A DNA stretch of 64,000 nucleotides from an uncultured bacterium (GTDB taxonomy: Bacteria; Bacteroidota; Bacteroidia; Chitinophagales; Chitinophagaceae): positions 1-64,000 of the forward strand of contig CAIXLY010000062.1 of assembly GCA_903920455.1 (NCBI GenBank). Direction: 5' to 3'. Shown here piece after piece: positions 46,792 to 55,879 of this stretch. Both the position numbers and the translations under genes were made by a program. Each line of letters opens with the position of its first letter. Positions within the stretch are counted from its first letter, which is position 1. Under the pieces are notes generated by a model that was not told where the DNA came from, did not search any database, and saw only the letters and a list, made by a program, of their open reading frames with translations.

Positions 46792-46838
46792 ATTTTTTGC
46801 TGCCTAAAACTCTAAGGCAGTAGCTCTTTTCAAATAGG

Positions 46839-49145
46839 GTGGCAAAGGTAGCAGTTTCGGATGAAAAAAAGGCATTCCAAACGAATTTCAGTAAATTTGG
46901 GTTAATGGATACCCTGGTAAAAGATATTGACCTCCCTCCTTACAACCTGAATGATGAGCAGGAAAAAAAGGAGATTGTCCGTCGTTACAGGGCTTTACTG
47001 AGGGCGCTCAAGCCTAAATTGAAGACGGGAGACAAGGAATTGGTTCGTTCTGCCTTTGAGATTGCCGTAGAGGCCCACAAAACAATGCGAAGAAAAAGTG
47101 GGGAGCCTTATATTTTTCACCCCCTGGCTGTGGCGATGATATGCGTTGAGGAAATTGGATTGGGAGTTCGATCAACCATTTGCGCACTTTTGCATGACAC
47201 CGTTGAAGACACTGACGTTACCCTGGAGGATATTCAAACTGAGTTCGGACTTGAAATAAGCAAAATAATTGACGGCCTAACCAAGATCTCCACTGTCGTT
47301 GATAACAATACAAGCCAGCAGGCAGAAAATTTCAGAAAAATTTTATTAACGCTAACGGATGACCCAAGGGTTATCTTAATCAAGCTGGCAGATCGTTTGC
47401 ACAACATGCGCACACTCGACAGCATGAAGCGGGAAAAGCAGTTGAAGGTTTCTTCTGAAACTGTTTATGTTTACGCACCACTTGCCCATCGAATGGGTTT
47501 GTATGAAGTGAAAACAGAGATGGAAGACTTGGCCATGAAATACTTGGAGCCAGAGATCTATCACCAGGTTGCAAAAAAACTTGCCGAGACCAAAAGAGAA
47601 AGAACACGGTATATCAACGAATTTATCAAGCCCGTAAAGGAAAAGCTTGATCGTGGCGGATTTAGTTATGAGATTTTTGGTCGCCCCAAATCGATCCATT
47701 CGATTTGGAATAAAATGAAGAAAAAAAATATTGAGTTTGAGGAGGTGTATGACCTGTTTGCAATTCGGGTAATTGTGGATACGTCTACTGAATTGGAAAA
47801 AGAAGCTTGTTGGAAAGTGTACTCCTTTGTTACGGATATGTATAGTCCAGCCCCTGAAAGGCTTCGCGATTGGCTCAGTAACCCCAAGTCTAATGGTTAT
47901 GAGGCACTACACACCACAGTTATGGGGCCACAAGGAAAGTGGGTTGAAGTACAGATTCGTTCAAAGCGAATGAATGAGATTGCAGAAAAAGGTCTTGCTG
48001 CGCATTGGAAATATAAAGAAGGAGGAGGCGAGGGGGATAGGTTTGATATTTGGTTCTCTCAAATCAGGGAGGTGCTTGGTAGTGAAGACATCAGTTCGAT
48101 TGATTTTCTGCAGGACTTCAAAACGTCCTTCTTGGCTGAAGAGATTTATGTCTATTCGCCTAAGGGCGATGTCAAGATGCTTCCTGTTGGCTCATCTGCA
48201 CTTGATTTTGCATTTTCAGTGCATAGCGCCATTGGATCAAAGTGTATTGGCGCAAAAGTAAACCACAAATTGGTGCCTATTGGTCATAAGCTGAGAAGTG
48301 GTGATCAGATTGAAGTTATTACTTCAAACAAGCAAAAGCCCAGTGAAGATTGGCTTTCTTTTGTTGTTACTGCTAAGGCAAAGAACAAAATCAAAGATGC
48401 CCTCAAGGATGATAAGCGCAAGGTTGCAGAAGATGGAAAATATTTTGCTGAAAAAAAGCTGCATGCAATCGGAGCTGCTTTTTCTTCACAAAACATCGAC
48501 GAGCTTGTTTCGTTTTATAAATTAAATTCTCCCCTGGATTTATTTTATAGCATTGCCATCAAAAAGATTGATCTAAGGGAAATAAAGGAGTTTGAGGTTA
48601 AGGGAGATCGGATTGAGCCAATACGCATTAAAAAGGCCGAACAAGCAATTCAGCAGCCGCTGCCTGGAAAAAATGAAATAAAGAAAGATACTGAGTTGGT
48701 GATTTTTGGTGAGAGTAGCGATAAGATTGTATACACCCTTGCCAATTGTTGTAAGCCAATCCCGGGGGATGATGTATTTGGATTTGTTTCAACCGGCAAG
48801 GGGCTTACCATTCACAGAACGAACTGCCCCAATGCCACAAGGCTTTTATCCAGTTTTGGCCATAGGGTGGTTAAAACAAAATGGGCAAAGAACAAGGAAA
48901 TCTCTTTTCTTACCGGACTTAAAATTACTGGGCTTGACGACGTGGGCGTTATCCATAAGATCACTAATTTGATATCCGGGGAGTTGAAAATCAATATTAG
49001 TGCCATTACTGTGGAGGCAAAAGAGGGCATTTTCGAGGGAAACATCCGTTTATATGTGCATGACAAGGATGAGCTTGATCTTTTATCTCAGAAACTTAAG
49101 GGGTTGCCAGGAATACAATCTGTTCAACGTTACGACGTCGAATAA
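46839..49145 (+). CDS. rel: Bifunctional (p)ppGpp synthetase/hydrolase
   Basis: 768 residues. An HD hydrolase domain (about 75-200) has HPLAVAM and ALLHDTVEDT. The synthetase domain (about 260-400) has VYDLFAIRV, NPKSNGYEALHT and EVQIRSKRM. A TGS domain (about 425-490; IYVYSPKGDVKMLP), helical and zinc-finger-like segments (NCCKPIPGDD) and a C-terminal ACT domain follow. Both active sites look intact, so this single long RSH protein should make and degrade (p)ppGpp. The start is GTG 46839; an in-frame ATG at 46905 (MDTLVKD) is an alternative. Confidence 0.95.
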   Translation: MAKVAVSDEKKAFQTNFSKFGLMDTLVKDIDLPPYNLNDEQEKKEIVRRYRALLRALKPKLKTGDKELVRSAFEIAVEAHKTMRRKSGEPYIFHPLAVAMICVEEIGLGVRSTICALLHDTVEDTDVTLEDIQTEFGLEISKIIDGLTKISTVVDNNTSQQAENFRKILLTLTDDPRVILIKLADRLHNMRTLDSMKREKQLKVSSETVYVYAPLAHRMGLYEVKTEMEDLAMKYLEPEIYHQVAKKLAETKRERTRYINEFIKPVKEKLDRGGFSYEIFGRPKSIHSIWNKMKKKNIEFEEVYDLFAIRVIVDTSTELEKEACWKVYSFVTDMYSPAPERLRDWLSNPKSNGYEALHTTVMGPQGKWVEVQIRSKRMNEIAEKGLAAHWKYKEGGGEGDRFDIWFSQIREVLGSEDISSIDFLQDFKTSFLAEEIYVYSPKGDVKMLPVGSSALDFAFSVHSAIGSKCIGAKVNHKLVPIGHKLRSGDQIEVITSNKQKPSEDWLSFVVTAKAKNKIKDALKDDKRKVAEDGKYFAEKKLHAIGAAFSSQNIDELVSFYKLNSPLDLFYSIAIKKIDLREIKEFEVKGDRIEPIRIKKAEQAIQQPLPGKNEIKKDTELVIFGESSDKIVYTLANCCKPIPGDDVFGFVSTGKGLTIHRTNCPNATRLLSSFGHRVVKTKWAKNKEISFLTGLKITGLDDVGVIHKITNLISGELKINISAITVEAKEGIFEGNIRLYVHDKDELDLLSQKLKGLPGIQSVQRYDVE

Positions 49146-49218
49146 TGTGTATAAATATTTATTTTTCTGCCTTTTGTTTCATTCTATTATTTTTGCCCTT
49201 TAACATCTAAATTATTTT

Positions 49219-50481
49219 ATGGTTGATGTATTACTTGGTTTGCAATGGGGCGATGAAGGGAAAGGGAAAATTGTGGATTATTTCGCTCCTAACTATGATA
49301 TCATCGCCAGGTTCCAGGGCGGTCCAAATGCAGGACACACGCTTTACATTAAAGGTGAAAAAGTTGTTCTCCATCAAATTCCTTCAGGAATATTTCATGA
49401 AAATAAGGTCAACCTTATTGGCAATGGCGTAGTGCTTGATGCGGTGACATTGAAAAAAGAGTTTGACAAGGTGTCGGCATTTGGAATTGATGGAAGAAAG
49501 AATCTCTATGTTGCTGAAAGGACGCATTTAATCCTTCCATCGCACAGGGCCTTGGATAAAGCTTCTGAGATTTCAAAAGGAAATGAAAAGATTGGCTCAA
49601 CCCTCAAGGGTATTGGCCCTGCTTACATGGATAAGACAGGACGAAATGGTCTTCGTGTAGGCGATCTTCTTGATAAAAATTTCACCACCCAGTACATCAA
49701 GCTTCGCATGAAACACCAGCGTTTGCTGGATTCTTTTGGTTTTAATGATGACATCAGCGAGTGGGAAGAGGAATTTTTTGAAGCCATTGAATTCATGCGC
49801 ACACTGAAGATTGTAAACGGCGAATACTTTATCAATGATAAAATCAGGGAAGGAAAAAAAGTACTTGCAGAAGGTGCTCAGGGCAGCATGTTAGATGTTG
49901 ATTTTGGTACTTTCCCATTTGTAACTTCTTCCAGTACAATTTCAGCAGGTGTTTGTACCGGCTTAGGAATCGCCCCACAAAAAATCAAAGATGTCTATGG
50001 TGTTACCAAAGCCTATTGCACAAGGGTTGGTAGCGGACCTTTCCCTACAGAGCTTCATGAGGAAACAGGAGAGCGTCTTAGAAAGATTGGCAATGAATTT
50101 GGGGCAACTACTGGAAGGCCTCGTCGTTGTGGATGGATTGATCTTGTGGCACTTAATTTCGCTTGCATGATTAATGGGGTAACCAAGATTGTAATGACCA
50201 AATCTGATGTCCTGGATGCGTTTGAGGATCTCTCTGTTTGTACCAGCTATGGGATAGACGGACGTCAGGATAAATCTGTGCCCTATCAAATGTCAAAAAC
50301 ACCCATAACTCCACATTACGAGCAGTTCCCAGGTTGGATGACGGATATCACAAAAATGAGAGATCTCAGCAGTTTGCCTGAAGCCATGAAGCAGTACATT
50401 CACTTTATCAACGAGTATCTTGGTGTTCATGTGAGCCATATCTCCAACGGTCCGGAGAGAGAGCAGATCATCAAGTGCTAG
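49219..50481 (+). CDS. purA: Adenylosuccinate synthase
   Basis: 420 residues, full length. PurA uses GTP to couple IMP and aspartate, the first step to AMP. The P-loop GLQWGDEGKGK with its catalytic Asp, GSTLKGIGPAYMDK, TSSSTISAGVCTG and the C-terminal THGRPRRCGWIDL-like segment (TGRPRRCGWIDL) are all present. It follows rel by 73 bp on the same strand. Confidence 0.97.
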   Translation: MVDVLLGLQWGDEGKGKIVDYFAPNYDIIARFQGGPNAGHTLYIKGEKVVLHQIPSGIFHENKVNLIGNGVVLDAVTLKKEFDKVSAFGIDGRKNLYVAERTHLILPSHRALDKASEISKGNEKIGSTLKGIGPAYMDKTGRNGLRVGDLLDKNFTTQYIKLRMKHQRLLDSFGFNDDISEWEEEFFEAIEFMRTLKIVNGEYFINDKIREGKKVLAEGAQGSMLDVDFGTFPFVTSSSTISAGVCTGLGIAPQKIKDVYGVTKAYCTRVGSGPFPTELHEETGERLRKIGNEFGATTGRPRRCGWIDLVALNFACMINGVTKIVMTKSDVLDAFEDLSVCTSYGIDGRQDKSVPYQMSKTPITPHYEQFPGWMTDITKMRDLSSLPEAMKQYIHFINEYLGVHVSHISNGPEREQIIKC

Positions 50482-50569
50482 GCAAACGCAGAAAAAGAAA
50501 AAATAGTTTTAAAAAATTTGGTCAAGTAAAAAACTCTCAGAAATTTTACGGGGTAAATCTCTTCTAGTT

Positions 50570-50974
50570 ATGGCAAAGTCAGAAAAGGAAAAAAAAGTTA
50601 CCAAGAAAGCTAGTGGCAACAATTCTTCTTCTAAGGTTGAGAAGGCGGAATCAAAGTCCAGTAAAACGGATGATGTTGATGACGATGATGATCTTGACTT
50701 AGATGATGACACACTACCAAAGAAATTGGGTAAGTCGTCTGGAGACGATGATGAGGATGATATTGAAGTATCGGATGATTGGGAAAAGTCGGAAGACGAC
50801 GATAATTGGGATCCTGACTTTAACGAATTTGACATTCCAAAATCAAAGACGAAAAAATCATCTGGTGGTAACAAGAAAGCGGCAGACGATGATTTCTCCA
50901 TAGATGATGAATTCAAAGACTTGTACTTTGATGATGCTGCTGGTGGTGGGTTTGATGATGAAGATGATTTCTAG
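50570..50974 (+). CDS. Highly acidic low-complexity protein of unknown function
   Basis: 134 residues dominated by Asp, Ser, Lys and Glu. The N-terminal 30 residues are basic and Ser/Lys-rich (KEKKVTKKASGNNSSSKVEK), followed by long Asp runs (DDVDDDDDLDLDDD) and an acidic tail ending FDDEDDF. Short hydrophobic islands (DDWEKSEDDDNWDPDFNEF, EFKDLYFDD) look like conserved peptide motifs. No domain is recognised; a disordered, charge-rich adaptor or chaperone-like protein is possible. It is 88 bp downstream of purA. Composition bias makes any functional naming unsafe. Confidence 0.7.
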   Translation: MAKSEKEKKVTKKASGNNSSSKVEKAESKSSKTDDVDDDDDLDLDDDTLPKKLGKSSGDDDEDDIEVSDDWEKSEDDDNWDPDFNEFDIPKSKTKKSSGGNKKAADDDFSIDDEFKDLYFDDAAGGGFDDEDDF

Positions 50975-50984
50975 GTAGAGCGCA

Positions 50985-52412
50985 TCATTTTCCCAATTGG
51001 GACTTCGAAAATTGCAACAGCTTAGTTTCTTCTAGTCTGTCAGTCATGATCTGAATGCCAAATGGCATGCCGTTGCTGTGTTTGAATAGCGGTATGGAGA
51101 TACCTGCAATGCCTGCTAAGTTTGCATACACCGTGTATAAGTCTCCTAAAAACATTTCCACTGAGTCATTGCTCTTTTCTCCAAATTTAAATGCAGGAGA
51201 GGGCACTGTTGGCATCAGGATCAGGTCGTATGACTTGAATACCTCATTTGTTTTTTCTACAATTAATCTTCTTACTTGCTGTGCTTTCGCGTAATAGGCG
51301 TCATAGTAGCCGGTGCTTAGTACGAAGGTCCCAAGCATGATTCTTTTCTTTACTTCTTTTCCAAAACCTTCAGACCTGGTTTTTTTATAAAGGTCATTTA
51401 GATTTTCAGCGGACTTCTTGGTTCTATGTCCAAATTTAACGCCATCATACCTGGAGAGATTTGATGAGGCCTCTGCCGTTGTTAGCACATAATAAGCAGG
51501 AACCACATGGTCGATATAACCAAAGTCAACCGGCTCGATAGTATGTCCGTCTAACTTTATTTGTTCCATAAGGTTGCCTATTGCAGTCCTGATTTCAGGA
51601 TCAAGGGAGGGGTGATCTAGGGCTTGTGGAAAATAGGCGATTTTAAATTTCTTGTTGGTGTCAAGTACTGATTCATATGCCGGCACTGGAGAGGCTGTGC
51701 ATGTGCTGTCGTATTCATCAGCTCCAGCGATAACCGACAAAACAAGCGAAAGGTCTATGATGTTTTTTGAAAAAATTCCAATTTGGTCGAATGAGGAGGC
51801 ATAAGCGATTAGTCCATATCTGGAAATTCTTCCATAGCCTGGTTTCATGCCAACGATACCGCAGAAGTCTGCAGGCTGCCTTACAGAGCCACCTGTGTCT
51901 GATCCAAGGCTTACCATGCACATGTCAGCTTGAACGGCCACAGCTGACCCGCCAGAAGACCCACCGGGAACCCTGCTCTCATCAGCGGCATTCAACACTT
52001 TCCCGTAGTATGAGTTTTCATTTGACGACCCCATTGCAAACTCATCACAGTTGAGATTCCCAATGATGATGGCGTCTTGATCTAGAAGTCGTTGAATTGC
52101 CGTAGCGTTGTAAATGGCGGTATACCCACTCAGGATTGCAGAGGATGCTGTTACAGTATGGTTGTCATAACAGAGAACATCTTTGATGCCAACGACTACA
52201 CCATATAACTTTCCCCAAGAGGAGGGTGTGTTTATTTTTGCATCAAGTGCTCTTGCACGGGCCATTGCCTCTTCCTCAAATATGTCAATGAACGCATTGA
52301 GGTGTTGCTTCTCTCTAATCTTATTAAGGTAAGAGGAAACTACGTCTACGCAGTTGCATGCGCCTTCCGTCAGAGATTGGTGAAGCTCAGGTATAGATGT
52401 ATGTGTATACAA
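50985..52412 (-). CDS. gatA: Aspartyl/glutamyl-tRNA(Asn/Gln) amidotransferase subunit A
   Basis: 475 residues of the amidase signature family. The catalytic Ser-cisSer-Lys triad is visible: Lys in VVGIKDVLCYDN, and serines in GGSSGGSAVAVQ and LGSDTGGSVRQPADFCG. GatA releases ammonia from glutamine for the GatCAB complex, converting Glu-tRNA(Gln) or Asp-tRNA(Asn). No ATG precedes the conserved N-terminus, so the start is TTG at 52412. gatB and gatC are not in the window. Confidence 0.95.
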   Translation of the reverse strand: MYTHTSIPELHQSLTEGACNCVDVVSSYLNKIREKQHLNAFIDIFEEEAMARARALDAKINTPSSWGKLYGVVVGIKDVLCYDNHTVTASSAILSGYTAIYNATAIQRLLDQDAIIIGNLNCDEFAMGSSNENSYYGKVLNAADESRVPGGSSGGSAVAVQADMCMVSLGSDTGGSVRQPADFCGIVGMKPGYGRISRYGLIAYASSFDQIGIFSKNIIDLSLVLSVIAGADEYDSTCTASPVPAYESVLDTNKKFKIAYFPQALDHPSLDPEIRTAIGNLMEQIKLDGHTIEPVDFGYIDHVVPAYYVLTTAEASSNLSRYDGVKFGHRTKKSAENLNDLYKKTRSEGFGKEVKKRIMLGTFVLSTGYYDAYYAKAQQVRRLIVEKTNEVFKSYDLILMPTVPSPAFKFGEKSNDSVEMFLGDLYTVYANLAGIAGISIPLFKHSNGMPFGIQIMTDRLEETKLLQFSKSQLGK

Positions 52413-52472
52413 AAATCAAATCTATCCGTTTAAAAAAACGGGTGAGGAATAAGGTGAAAGTGTGGAAATCGA

Positions 52473-52685
52473 TTACTGGGCTGGCTTGTCTTTTTCCTGA
52501 ATGCCTTCTTCGATTTCTTTTTTCACGTTTGATTTGGCATCGTTGAATTCACGAATACCCTTTCCGATACCACGCATAAACTCAGGAATTTTTCTTCCTC
52601 CAAACAGGATAAGTACTGCAAGTATGATGAAGATCCACTCAGAGCCACCTGGCATAGCGATCAAAAACGTGTTATTTGATAACAT
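52473..52685 (-). CDS. tatA: Twin-arginine translocase subunit TatA/E
   Basis: 70 residues: one N-terminal membrane helix (EWIFIILAVLILFGG), the hinge RKIPEFMRGIGKGIREF and a charged amphipathic helix and tail. The short N-terminal MLSNNTFLIAMPGG is acceptable from ATG 52685. TatA forms the pore that exports folded proteins with a twin-arginine signal; the isomerase-like protein at 15.2-16.2 kb carries such a signal. It lies 60 bp upstream of gatA and downstream of rplS's terminator. Confidence 0.94.
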   Translation of the reverse strand: MLSNNTFLIAMPGGSEWIFIILAVLILFGGRKIPEFMRGIGKGIREFNDAKSNVKKEIEEGIQEKDKPAQ

Positions 52686-52750
52686 GATAAAATATTTTAG
52701 TAGAAGACAAATTTAATGATTTTTTGCCCGCAAAGGGTGAAGAAGGGCAT

Positions 52751-52776
52751 AAAAAAATCCCGTCAAAGACGGGATT
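52751..52776 (-). terminator. Rho-independent terminator after rplS
   Basis: On the - strand, stem AATCCCGTC / GACGGGATT with a 3-base loop ends in seven T (complement of 52751-52757). It lies 22 bp past the rplS stop. Confidence 0.87.
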
Positions 52777-52797
52777 AACAAATATTTTCCAGTTGGC

Positions 52798-53154
52798 TTA
52801 TCTAACTCTTTTTTCTTTAATCCTGGCTCTTTTACCACTTCTTGTTCTGAGGAAGTAAAGTTTAGCCCTGCGTACTTTACCAGTTTTGTTAAGTACTACA
52901 GATTCAATGTTAGGAGAAGCAACTGGGAAAGTCCTTTCAACGCCAATTGCGTCAGAAATCTTTCTTACTGTGAAGGTGGCAGTGCTTCCAACTCCTTGAC
53001 GCTTGATTACGTCTCCTTTGAAGCTCTGGATCCTTTCTTTGTTTCCCTCAATAATCTTATAGTTAACGGTGATGTTGTCACCCGCTTTGAATTTAGGAAA
53101 GTTGTTGACCGGGGTCATCTGTTCGTGGACAAATGCAATTGCTGCTTGATTCAT
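52798..53154 (-). CDS. rplS: 50S ribosomal protein L19
   Basis: 118 residues from the ATG at 53154 ([13 protein letters not shown]); an earlier ATG (53175) would add seven residues not expected in L19. Hallmarks are [41 protein letters not shown] and the basic C-terminus. L19 is a structural protein at the 30S-50S interface. It has its own promoter and terminator, so it is a single-gene unit. Confidence 0.96.
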   Translation of the reverse strand: MNQAAIAFVHEQMTPVNNFPKFKAGDNITVNYKIIEGNKERIQSFKGDVIKRQGVGSTATFTVRKISDAIGVERTFPVASPNIESVVLNKTGKVRRAKLYFLRTRSGKRARIKEKRVR

Positions 53155-53172
53155 AACCTGAAATTTGGACGG

Positions 53173-53203
53173 CAAAGGTAAGGGGGATTGCCGATGTTAC
53201 AAA
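53173..53203 (-). promoter_or_regulatory. Bacteroidota-type promoter of rplS
   Basis: On the - strand TTTG (complement of 53200-53203) is followed after exactly 19 bp by TACCTTTG (complement of 53173-53180), a full match to the phylum consensus TTTG-N19-TAnnTTTG. It ends 18 bp before the ATG, implying a very short 5' leader. Confidence 0.7.
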
Positions 53204-53287
53204 ATTGTTTTCTTATTAGTTCTGATAGAGGCCTGTTGAGGGTGAAGGTAAAAAGATGAACTGAGTAGATTGTACCCAGTACCTTGT

Positions 53288-54856
53288 TTATCTAGCCACA
53301 TTCACAGCCCGCTTCTCCCGGATTACAGTTACCCTGATTTGGCCAGGATAAGTCATCTCCGTCTGGATCTTCTGGGCCATTTCAAAGCTAAGCACTTCGC
53401 TTTCTCCGTCGGTTACCTTATCTGCTTCAACGATTACCCTCAATTCTCTTCCGGCTTGGATTGCGTATGCTTTTTCCACGCCATTGTAGGTAAGGGCCAG
53501 GTTTTCAAGGTCTTTAATCCGCTGGATGTATTGCTGCATGATTTCTCTTCTCGCACCCGGTCTTGCCCCGCTAATAGAGTCACATGCCTGGATGATTGGA
53601 GAGATCACAAACTGCATTTCGGTTTCGTCGTGGTGGGCTGCAATAGCGTTAACCACTGCAGGATTTTCTCCGTATTTCTCAGCAAGCTTTCCACCAAGAA
53701 GGGCATGGCTTAATTCAGTTTCCTCGTCGGGTACTTTTCCGATATCGTGCAATAGACCAGCTCTTTTTGCCAACTTAACGTTCATGCCCAATTCTGCAGC
53801 CATAAGACCACAAAGGTTAGCAACCTCTCGGCTGTGCATGAGCAAGTTTTGGCCGTATGAAGAACGGAACCTCATTTTTCCTACCACACGTACAAGTTCT
53901 TTATGAAGACCATGGATACCTAGCTCTATAATTGTTCGCTCGCCGATTTCCATTACCTGCTCTTCCAGCTGTTTGCGTGTTTTCTCAACTACCTCTTCAA
54001 TCCTTGCTGGGTGAATTCTTCCATCGCTAACGAGTCGTTGCAACGCAAGTCTTGCGATCTCTCTGCGCAACGGATCGAAAGAAGAAAGAACGATTGCTTC
54101 TGGAGTATCATCCACGACCAAGTCAACGCCTGTAGAGGCTTCTATAGCGCGGATGTTTCTTCCCTCACGGCCAATGATTTGTCCTTTTATTTCATCACTT
54201 TCAAGTTGGAAAACAGTTACGGTGTTCTCAATTGTCTGCTCTGCTGCAGTACGCTGAATACATTGTATGATGATTTTTCTGGCCTCTTTGTTGGCTTTCT
54301 GACGGGCGTCTTCGATGATTTCTTGTTGTAATGAAAGTGCCCTGGTTTGCGCTTCCTGTTTCAGGCCCTCAATCAATTGCGCTTTTGCGTCTTCTGCACT
54401 TAGGTTGGCAATCTTTTCCAGCTTCCTGATATGCTCTTCCTGGTGTCTTTCCAGCTCAGTCCTTTTTTGATTAACAACCTCAATTTGCCTATTCAAGTGA
54501 TCCTTGATAGCGTCGTTTTCTTTCACCTGCTTTTCCAGGCCTTCAACTTTTTGATTGATTGTCAGTTCCTTTTGCTTGGCCCTATTCTCTGAGTCACCAA
54601 TTTTTCTGTTTTTTTCAAGAATTTCCCTGTCGTGTTCCTCCTTTAGCTGCACAAACTTTTCTTTTGCCTCTAGGAGTCTTTCTTTCTTAAGATTTTCAGA
54701 CTTGGTGTTTGCGTCTGATAGGATTTGTTCTGCTTGTTTCTTTGCTTCTAACACCTTGGAAGCAGTGTCTTTTGCGAAAATGAGTTTACCCAGACCTAGG
54801 CCAACTGCTGCGGCCAAGATCCCAGTTATGATGGGTATAATGAGTTGCGGTTCCAT
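53288..54856 (-). CDS. rny: Ribonuclease Y
   Basis: 522 residues: one N-terminal membrane helix (about 5-25), a long coiled coil (about 35-205), a KH domain (about 212-275; [17 protein letters not shown]) and an HD domain (about 330-430) with [12 protein letters not shown] and AAHHDETE. RNase Y is a membrane-anchored endonuclease that starts mRNA decay. The KH GxxG-type motif and HD residues are intact. zapA is 112 bp upstream on the same strand. Confidence 0.96.
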   Translation of the reverse strand: MEPQLIIPIITGILAAAVGLGLGKLIFAKDTASKVLEAKKQAEQILSDANTKSENLKKERLLEAKEKFVQLKEEHDREILEKNRKIGDSENRAKQKELTINQKVEGLEKQVKENDAIKDHLNRQIEVVNQKRTELERHQEEHIRKLEKIANLSAEDAKAQLIEGLKQEAQTRALSLQQEIIEDARQKANKEARKIIIQCIQRTAAEQTIENTVTVFQLESDEIKGQIIGREGRNIRAIEASTGVDLVVDDTPEAIVLSSFDPLRREIARLALQRLVSDGRIHPARIEEVVEKTRKQLEEQVMEIGERTIIELGIHGLHKELVRVVGKMRFRSSYGQNLLMHSREVANLCGLMAAELGMNVKLAKRAGLLHDIGKVPDEETELSHALLGGKLAEKYGENPAVVNAIAAHHDETEMQFVISPIIQACDSISGARPGARREIMQQYIQRIKDLENLALTYNGVEKAYAIQAGRELRVIVEADKVTDGESEVLSFEMAQKIQTEMTYPGQIRVTVIREKRAVNVAR

Positions 54857-54968
54857 GAATTATATTTTTATTCTGTTTCATAATCAATCCCTTAGAAATT
54901 CTTTCTTATGGGCAATACGGACGAAGTTAGCGAAAAACGACCATAAAACTGCGTTAAAAAAGGGCTGG

Positions 54969-55256
54969 CTAGTCTTCCAAAGCCCTGTCAATCAGTGTTT
55001 CTATCCGGTTGAGCTGCTCGAGGGATTCTGCTATGTTTTCAGGCTGTTTGCCTGTCTGCTGTTCTGTTACAAGCGAGAGTAAAACCATAGCCAAGTAGTC
55101 TTGCATATCTTTTCCGGCATACTGAATTCTGAATTCGGAAAGCTGGTCGTTAAGCTTTTTTGCCATTTTCCGTACCTGCTCCTCATCATTGGAGTTGATC
55201 TTAATGCGGTAGGTTCTGTCGCCCACCACAAGGTTTATTGGGATTAAATTTTGCAT
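54969..55256 (-). CDS. zapA: Cell division protein ZapA
   Basis: 95 residues. The N-terminal globular part (INLVVGDRTYRIKI) and a long C-terminal coiled coil (EEQVRKMAKKLNDQL onward) match ZapA, which crosslinks FtsZ filaments at the division ring. The order pheT - coiled-coil gene - zapA - rny on one strand is consistent with a conserved Bacteroidota neighbourhood. Here a rightward small gene is inserted between zapA and the coiled-coil gene, so zapA needs its own promoter in 55257-55332. Confidence 0.9.
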   Translation of the reverse strand: MQNLIPINLVVGDRTYRIKINSNDEEQVRKMAKKLNDQLSEFRIQYAGKDMQDYLAMVLLSLVTEQQTGKQPENIAESLEQLNRIETLIDRALED

Positions 55257-55332
55257 TTTAATATCTTTTTACTAGATTTATTCACAATTTATGCACCATT
55301 TGCGCTCAAGCTGTTAAAATTAAGCCAAATAC

Positions 55333-55587
55333 ATGTTCGCTAAACCACGCACATCCACCTTCATAGACAACCTCACCATTGAGGTAGAAGAGGCGTTGTT
55401 TGCTCCTGTTCAGGTAGTTCTTAGGAGTGAAGATGGTAAAATTTGCTGTAAAACTGAAAAAAGGATCTTTCCTGGGATGCATTCAATTTATTGGGAAGGA
55501 TTAAATGACTTGCCCTACGGAGTCTACACCTTAGAATGTTCACAAGGTGATGATGTGATTGAAGTAAGAATGGTAAAAAGGGTTTAA
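55333..55587 (+). CDS. Small protein resembling a stand-alone T9SS sorting domain
   Basis: 84 residues, not assignable to a named family. The whole protein resembles a type A T9SS C-terminal sorting domain (beta sandwich): LTIEVEEALFAPVQVVLRSE, then DGKICCKTEKRI, and DLPYGVYTLECSQGDDVIEVRMVKRV, matching the usual final strands (GVYxLxVxxG...xxKVVK). It has no signal peptide and no cargo domain in front. It could therefore be a non-exported fold relative, a fragment, or an unusual small effector. It is the only rightward gene in a leftward block and its end overlaps the coiled-coil gene by 4 bp. Confidence 0.7.
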   Translation: MFAKPRTSTFIDNLTIEVEEALFAPVQVVLRSEDGKICCKTEKRIFPGMHSIYWEGLNDLPYGVYTLECSQGDDVIEVRMVKRV

Positions 55588-55877
55588 CCCTCATTTCCTA
55601 AAAGGGCGATACACCTATCAATTTCTTTAATGTAATCGTTTATCTTTTTTTCGAGCGCTGCACGCGTTTCTTTTGAGTCGACACTTTCTGTAGACTTCAT
55701 CACGTTTAGATTTAACTCCATTTGTTTAGCAGCATCTTTTATTGCATCACACTCAAGTTTTTTTTCTTCAAGTGCTTTGCGAATTTTTTCATTTTCTTTT
55801 TGCAAAGTCTTCAACCTGCTTGAAACAACCCCAAGTTTTTCTGCTATCCGTTTAATTTGATCGTCTGTATCAGCCAT
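55584..55877 (-). CDS. Small coiled-coil protein between pheT and zapA
   Basis: 97 residues, almost entirely heptad-rich coiled coil (KLGVVSSRLKTLQKENEKIRKALEEKK region), with a short C-terminal helix. No signal or membrane segment. It starts 2 bp after pheT's stop, so it is co-transcribed. The position next to zapA suggests a cell-division or ZapB-like partner, but that is inference from linkage and shape only. Confidence 0.75.
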   Translation of the reverse strand: MADTDDQIKRIAEKLGVVSSRLKTLQKENEKIRKALEEKKLECDAIKDAAKQMELNLNVMKSTESVDSKETRAALEKKINDYIKEIDRCIALLGNEG

Positions 55878-55879
55878 CT

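Noticed and set aside
46800-46820. Small inverted repeat CTGCCT / AGGCAG between tRNA-Leu and rel
   Set aside because: No T tract follows on either strand and the stem is only 6 bp, so it is not called as a terminator or riboswitch.
50509-50916. Long Ser-rich reading frame opposite the acidic protein
   Set aside because: It is the complement of Asp codon runs (GAT/GAC) in the acidic gene, with no signal or domain; the + strand frame has the normal gene spacing after purA.
53270-53713. 147-codon frame opposite rny
   Set aside because: It lies wholly within the conserved HD and C-terminal part of RNase Y on the other strand and shows no recognisable domain.
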